DNA of 36,036 nucleotides from NCBI GenBank assembly GCA_049889215.1, contig JBMHDV010000016.1:1-36036 (forward strand), written 5' to 3'. The position numbers were made by a program, and so were the translations under genes. This document shows, piece after piece, positions 32,134 to 36,036 of this stretch. The stretch comes from UBA817 sp049889215 (lineage in GTDB: Bacteria > Margulisbacteria > Marinamargulisbacteria > UBA817). Under the pieces are notes generated by a model. It did no database searches. It was not told the DNA's origin and saw only the letters and a list, made by a program, of their open reading frames with translations. How positions within the stretch are numbered: the first letter of the stretch is position 1; each line of letters begins with the position of its first letter.

Positions 32134-32831
32134 TTATCGGACGAAACGCTGTTCGTCAGCACTTACAATCAAATCAACATATTGAAAAATTATATTTACG
32201 AGATCGGCAATCCATGAATGATGGGTTACGACAAATTATTCAAACAGCAAAAAAACAGCGTATTCAGATTCAATGGCTTGCACCTCATCGTTTTGATGAT
32301 CGATTTGAAGGTGACCATCAAGGCATTGCATGCATTACGCATGGCTTTAGCCAGCAGACCGTTGCTGATATTTGCAGGCAAATGCCACCGGTGGTCGTAA
32401 TGCTGGACCATTTGAATGACCCTCATAACTTTGGTGCAATCTGTCGAACAGCTGAAGCATTTGGTGTTAGTAATATTATTTACCCAAAAAATAGAGCCGT
32501 TCAATTAACCCCCTCTGCAGTTAAGGCGGCAGCAGGTGCCACGGAAAATTTATCATTTTCACAAGTCACTAATCTTCGACAATCATTGGATCAATTAAAG
32601 GATGCTGGTTATTGGATTTACGCTGCATCATCAAATATTGGCGACACTATTGAGCAGGCCCAATTTAATCGACCAATGGTTCTTATTTGTGGGTCTGAAG
32701 AATCTGGAATTTCGCCCGGTTTAAAGAAAACCATTGATTCTTATGTCCATATACCAATGCGCGGAAAAACTTCTTCTTTAAATGTATCCGTTGCAACTGG
32801 TATAATTTTAGCTAAGATTGCTTTTTCATAA
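32118..32831 (+). CDS. rlmB: 23S rRNA (guanosine-2'-O-)-methyltransferase RlmB
   Basis: SpoU-family methyltransferase acting on G2251 of 23S rRNA. 237 residues. The N-terminal substrate-binding domain (IIGRNAVRQHLQSN, HQGIACI) is followed by the knotted SPOUT domain with LDHLNDPHNFGAICRTAEAF, GSEESGISPGLKK and IPMRGKTSSLNVSVATGI. It overlaps the aminotransferase gene by 16 nt and ends 22 nt before the histidine kinase. Confidence 0.95.
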   Translation: MSANIIIGRNAVRQHLQSNQHIEKLYLRDRQSMNDGLRQIIQTAKKQRIQIQWLAPHRFDDRFEGDHQGIACITHGFSQQTVADICRQMPPVVVMLDHLNDPHNFGAICRTAEAFGVSNIIYPKNRAVQLTPSAVKAAAGATENLSFSQVTNLRQSLDQLKDAGYWIYAASSNIGDTIEQAQFNRPMVLICGSEESGISPGLKKTIDSYVHIPMRGKTSSLNVSVATGIILAKIAFS

Positions 32832-32853
32832 TAAAAAATAAATAAAAAATATT

Positions 32854-34803
32854 ATGATATTATCGATACGACATCGGATTTTAATTCCGTTTACGCTCAT
32901 TACTGTTTTCATGACTTTTTCAGCCATGCTGATTTGTATTGAACTTGTGAATAGTTTTTACAATAATCAATTGCAAACACAAGCCAGTACGATAGTAATG
33001 CCGATTGAAAAGGTGCTGCACCAATTTGCAACAAAAGCACTATTGGATCACAACCATCCCAATAAAGATTCATCTTTTGAAACAGTAATGAATGCATCAA
33101 ACCAACAGCGACTTTATTCACTGGGGACCAATTCAAATGGGTTTGAGGTGATTGATAATCACTCAAATGTTGTGTTTAAAGCCCCGTTTAATTTTTCTGG
33201 CATTCGACTTCCTGCAGGGTTAGCAAATGTATACATTCAAAGTGGATCAAAGTTATTTAATGTAAAAAGCTTATCCACAGAACTCGCATTTCCAACTCAT
33301 GCAACAACTGATATTGTTAAAAACAACAATAAATTCCGCCGATATTTTTATAATCACCCAAGAATCAAACACCTTTATTTTGATGTTGATGTTTATAGCC
33401 AAGGCATTGAACGGAAACGATCCATTACGCTTGTCTCTGTTATTGGTGCGCTATTATTTATAAACACATTTATTGTTTTGCTCTTCTTTTTTATTCTTAA
33501 GCATATAACTCGATCTGTATCCAATCTTACTCATGCCGCCTCTCAAATTGCCAAGGGCCAAATCACGACACCAATGAAAGTAAAAAGTAATGATGAATTT
33601 GGATTACTCGCACAAAGTTTTAATAACATGTTAAATAATGTACAAACAAAAACAGCAGAACTTATTTACGAACGTAATCGCTCAAAAATGATATTGGCAC
33701 AATTGCCTGATGGTATTATTGTAACGGACTTAAATCATAAACTTTTATTGGCGAATCGTGCGGCTGAAACCATGCTTGGTTTTTCGACAGATTCTGCCCG
33801 TGGCCAGGTATTGATCCGTTATTTAAAAGATGAGAACCTACAATCATTTTTTACAAATGAAATGGAAAATATTCAGTCAAGTCAAATGGTCCGCGAGTTA
33901 ACGATTTCAAACCAACAAGGTGAGGAAAATTTGTACCAAATCACATTATCGCCGTTATTAGATTCAACCTACCAAAAGACAGGCTTAATCACTGTGATAC
34001 GTAATATTACTGCTGAATCTCAATCACGATCTTTAAAGGACCATTTTCTGCGATCGGTTACACATGAATTAAGAACCCCGTTAACTTCCATTATTGGATT
34101 CTTAAATATTTTGAAAAAAGAAATGCATGGCAATTTAAATGAAAAGCAACGTGAATTTTTATCCATTGCCATTTTTAACTCATCAATGCTAAAAAAGTTG
34201 ATTAACAATCTATTGGACCTATCCATGATTCAATCTGGCAAATTTGAATTAGTATTATCCACATTTGTTGTTAATGATGTCATTGATCGTAGTATTCACC
34301 AATTACTACCAACAATTGAAAAAAAGCAAAATACAATTTTTATCGATTATCAAGAACCAAACATGATAATTAAAGCTGATGAAGAGCGATTTAAACAGCT
34401 TTTAGAAAACTTAATCTTGAATGCCAATCGAACCACTGAACAGGGAAAAATTGAATGCATTGTAACTCGCACGTTAACAAATCTGACCATTATCGTAAAA
34501 GATAATGGCGTTGGCTTAAATAAAGAAGAAAAGTTTGCACTGTACCAAGCGTTTGAAGTGAATTCGTCGTCAAAACAACACTATAATGATGGCATAAATA
34601 TTGAACTTGCAATAGTAAAAGAACTGGTTCAACACCATAAGGGATCCATTCATTTGGAATCTGATGTTGATCAAGGCTCAACTTACACCGTGATTTTTCC
34701 ACAATCTGCAATATCGCAAGATGATTTGGACGTTGACTCTACCTCTGTTGATCAATTTGAATCATCTGCACATCTGTCAGTTACTGAACCTGTTATTCAA
34801 TAA
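32854..34803 (+). CDS. Membrane sensor histidine kinase (HAMP-PAS) with altered ATP lid
   Basis: 649 residues. Spans at ~8-32 and ~190-217 bracket a ~155-residue periplasmic sensor, followed by HAMP (~218-268), PAS (~278-390), HisKA and HATPase_c domains. The phospho-accepting His is H404 in SVTHELRTPLTSIIGF. N box NLILNANRT and G1 box DNGVGL (550-555) are normal. The G2 box reads DGINIELAIVKEL (from 579), where glycines normally form GxGLGL; only one remains. Kinase activity may be reduced. The last ~40 residues are an acidic, Ser/Asp-rich tail. No response regulator lies next to it. No ribosome site; the upstream DNA is nearly all A/T. Confidence 0.92.
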   Translation: MILSIRHRILIPFTLITVFMTFSAMLICIELVNSFYNNQLQTQASTIVMPIEKVLHQFATKALLDHNHPNKDSSFETVMNASNQQRLYSLGTNSNGFEVIDNHSNVVFKAPFNFSGIRLPAGLANVYIQSGSKLFNVKSLSTELAFPTHATTDIVKNNNKFRRYFYNHPRIKHLYFDVDVYSQGIERKRSITLVSVIGALLFINTFIVLLFFFILKHITRSVSNLTHAASQIAKGQITTPMKVKSNDEFGLLAQSFNNMLNNVQTKTAELIYERNRSKMILAQLPDGIIVTDLNHKLLLANRAAETMLGFSTDSARGQVLIRYLKDENLQSFFTNEMENIQSSQMVRELTISNQQGEENLYQITLSPLLDSTYQKTGLITVIRNITAESQSRSLKDHFLRSVTHELRTPLTSIIGFLNILKKEMHGNLNEKQREFLSIAIFNSSMLKKLINNLLDLSMIQSGKFELVLSTFVVNDVIDRSIHQLLPTIEKKQNTIFIDYQEPNMIIKADEERFKQLLENLILNANRTTEQGKIECIVTRTLTNLTIIVKDNGVGLNKEEKFALYQAFEVNSSSKQHYNDGINIELAIVKELVQHHKGSIHLESDVDQGSTYTVIFPQSAISQDDLDVDSTSVDQFESSAHLSVTEPVIQ

Positions 34804-34859
34804 CGTTTCGAAATTCAGTAACATTTATTCCTTAATTGTATTCAAAATGGTGTCTTTAA

Positions 34860-34890
34860 TTGACAAGCAGTCAGGTTGCCAGATATTCTT
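34860..34890 (+). promoter_or_regulatory. Possible tRNA-Tyr promoter
   Basis: A perfect TTGACA (34860-34865) and TATTCT (34885-34890) with a long 19-bp spacer, ending 13 nt before the tRNA. TATATT at 34890-34895 is an alternative -10 but lacks a spaced -35. Confidence 0.35.
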
Positions 34891-34903
34891 ATATTATTCC
34901 TGT

Positions 34904-34990
34904 GGAGGGATGGCGGAGTGGTCAATCGCAGCAGACTGTAAATCTGCCGAGTTTATCTCTACGTTGGTTCGAATCCAGCTCCCTCCACCA
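34904..34990 (+). tRNA. tRNA-Tyr (anticodon GTA)
   Basis: Acceptor GGAGGGA pairs with TCCCTCC. The anticodon stem GCAGA/TCTGC holds loop CTGTAAA, giving GTA. A long class II variable arm follows, then the T arm GTTGGTTCGAATCCAGC, discriminator A and encoded CCA (34988-34990). A cluster of direct repeats begins 20 nt downstream. Confidence 0.97.
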
Positions 34991-35010
34991 AAAAATTGGC
35001 TATAATTTAA

Positions 35011-35360
35011 TTTTATGTTCTGGTCTGCTACTAACGTAGCTATCCCTTCTCATAGAAATTAAATTCTACCCAATTTTTACTCTTTTGGTTTTATGTTCTG
35101 CTCTGCTAATTCCTTCGCTATCCCAAAATATTTGCATGCTTATGATATTACTTTCTGGCTTCGTTAACTGCTTGCTCCAGTCCTCATTTATGACTATAAA
35201 CTGCGGGCTTCACTTCACACTTGCCTTTCCATTAATCAATCGCATCTCGCATTCATCCATTTTCTTCTATAGAAATTAAATTCTACCCAATTTTTACTCT
35301 TTTGGTTTTATGTTCTAGTGTGCTAGTAACGTAGCTATTTACTTTTTTTGTTTTATGTCG
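35011..35360 (+). repeat. Direct repeat cluster downstream of tRNA-Tyr
   Basis: TTTTATGTTCT occurs at 35011, 35089 and 35306, and TTTTATGT again at 35351. The first and third copies continue into TGCTA-TAACGTAGCTAT, the second into a diverged form. A 48-bp segment is repeated exactly at 35052-35099 and 35269-35316, 217 bp apart. The + strand is T/C-rich, as in the repeats after tRNA-Leu. I see no convincing gene in the 362-nt gap 34991-35352. Confidence 0.8.
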
Positions 35361-36036
35361 TCGGATTTTGTAGTGGTCTTAAATCTGGCTCAAAATCATC
35401 TTCACTTAATTCAAATAACTGCTCTGCTTTAACAACCTCTATATGTTCTTGCTGCTCTTTAAACCACAGCGATACGGTTGTCCCTTCACCTACAACAGAG
35501 TCAACTTTAATTAAGCCATCATGATCATTAATTATTCGCATTACGATGGATAGCCCCAAACCTGTATTTTGACTTGATCGCTTCGATGACTCATAAGGCA
35601 CAAATATCTTATTAATTTGATTTTCCTCAATCCCACACCCCGTATCTACAATATCAATGCGCACCGCATTAATATCCTTATTATTCATAAATAAATCACC
35701 TGACAGCTTTATTTTGATACTCCCACCCTCTGCAGGGATTGCTTCCATTGCATTGGTAATCAAATTCATAAACACTTGCCCCATTGCATTTTTATCCGCA
35801 TTAATAAATGGGGCCGTTAGTTCATCTCCGTCCATTAATATCTGAATATTTCTAGCTTTACAGTTTGCCTCACATAAAACCAACATGTCGCTAACAATTT
35901 CTTTTACATTTAACGATTTTAAATCGTAGCCATCTTCAGGGTTAATGTAACTTAATAATGGTTGAATCACATGGTTTAAACGACCAACTGTATCTTTAAT
36001 TACTTTAAATTGTGAGTTGTTTTTATGGTGCTGTAA
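35353..36036 (-). CDS. NtrB-like sensor histidine kinase, C-terminal part (5' end outside window)
   Basis: The minus-strand frame is open to the window edge, so the N-terminal part is missing; a GTG at 35968-35970 lies within the dimerisation helix and is not the true start. Visible parts are the second HisKA helix (KVIKDTVGRLNHVIQPLLSY) and a full HATPase_c domain: N box MNLITNAMEAIP, G1 DTGCGIEENQ, F box IFVPYESSK and G2 TGLGLSIVMRIINDHDG. The pattern fits NtrB/AtoS-type kinases. The last ~25 residues form an acidic tail (FELSEDDFEPDLRP). The ATP lid is normal here, unlike the kinase at 32854. Confidence 0.92.
   Translation of the reverse strand, partial: LQHHKNNSQFKVIKDTVGRLNHVIQPLLSYINPEDGYDLKSLNVKEIVSDMLVLCEANCKARNIQILMDGDELTAPFINADKNAMGQVFMNLITNAMEAIPAEGGSIKIKLSGDLFMNNKDINAVRIDIVDTGCGIEENQINKIFVPYESSKRSSQNTGLGLSIVMRIINDHDGLIKVDSVVGEGTTVSLWFKEQQEHIEVVKAEQLFELSEDDFEPDLRPLQNPTT

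Overview
This 36 kb window reads as AT-rich chromosomal DNA of a free-living bacterium with a Gram-negative envelope. It carries the oxygen-dependent heme enzyme HemF (so it meets oxygen), GmhA for heptose, WecB, three glycosyltransferases and an MsbA-like exporter for surface glycans, and biosynthesis genes for branched-chain amino acids, folate, NAD and histidine. I cannot assign a phylum from sequence alone. Genes are packed on both strands and all three tRNAs encode their CCA end.

Layout: 1-2584 holds heme genes (3' part of hemF, an SDR reductase, convergent hemE). 2689-4897 is ilvD plus an unknown small gene and an FmdB-type zinc ribbon. 4939-6654 is folP-folK-tsaE, facing a 575-residue protein whose C-terminal half looks DegV-like. 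8638-11657 holds tRNA-Val, mltG and convergent recJ. 11777-16235 is the accessory part: tRNA-Leu, tandem repeats, a 217-bp stranded 5' fragment of an HI0933-type flavoprotein gene, a small secreted coiled-coil protein, a broken argJ tail, and an 843-residue orphan with a HAD-like end. The intact flavoprotein gene follows at 16236, convergent with nhaC. 19251-25735 is a surface-glycan block (gmhA, wecB, three glycosyltransferases, ABC exporter). 25779-32831 holds hisN, a STAS protein, a nitrilase, nadC, a family-4 uracil-DNA glycosylase, an unusual M15-type protein, a Xer recombinase, a class III aminotransferase and rlmB. The end holds a membrane histidine kinase, tRNA-Tyr, a second repeat cluster, and the 3' part of an NtrB-like kinase.

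Two architectural regularities stand out. First, many genes that begin a transcript have no Shine-Dalgarno sequence. Instead a -10 box sits almost exactly 6 nt before the start codon (hemE, folP, the DegV-like gene, recJ, gmhA, wecB, the GT4 gene, the ABC exporter, hisN, the class III aminotransferase), often with a -35 box 16-17 bp further up. This predicts leaderless mRNAs. Other genes (ilvD, the 87-aa gene, the zinc ribbon, the 843-aa gene, STAS) have strong GGAGG-type sites, so two translation-start modes coexist. Second, all six intact convergent gene pairs overlap at their stop codons by 4-23 nt, leaving no room for an intergenic terminator.

The accessory region looks like an insertion or rearrangement at the 5' end of the flavoprotein gene. 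The stranded fragment differs from the intact gene at 9 of 217 positions, 7 of them synonymous, so the two copies probably diverged while both were functional and were brought together later.
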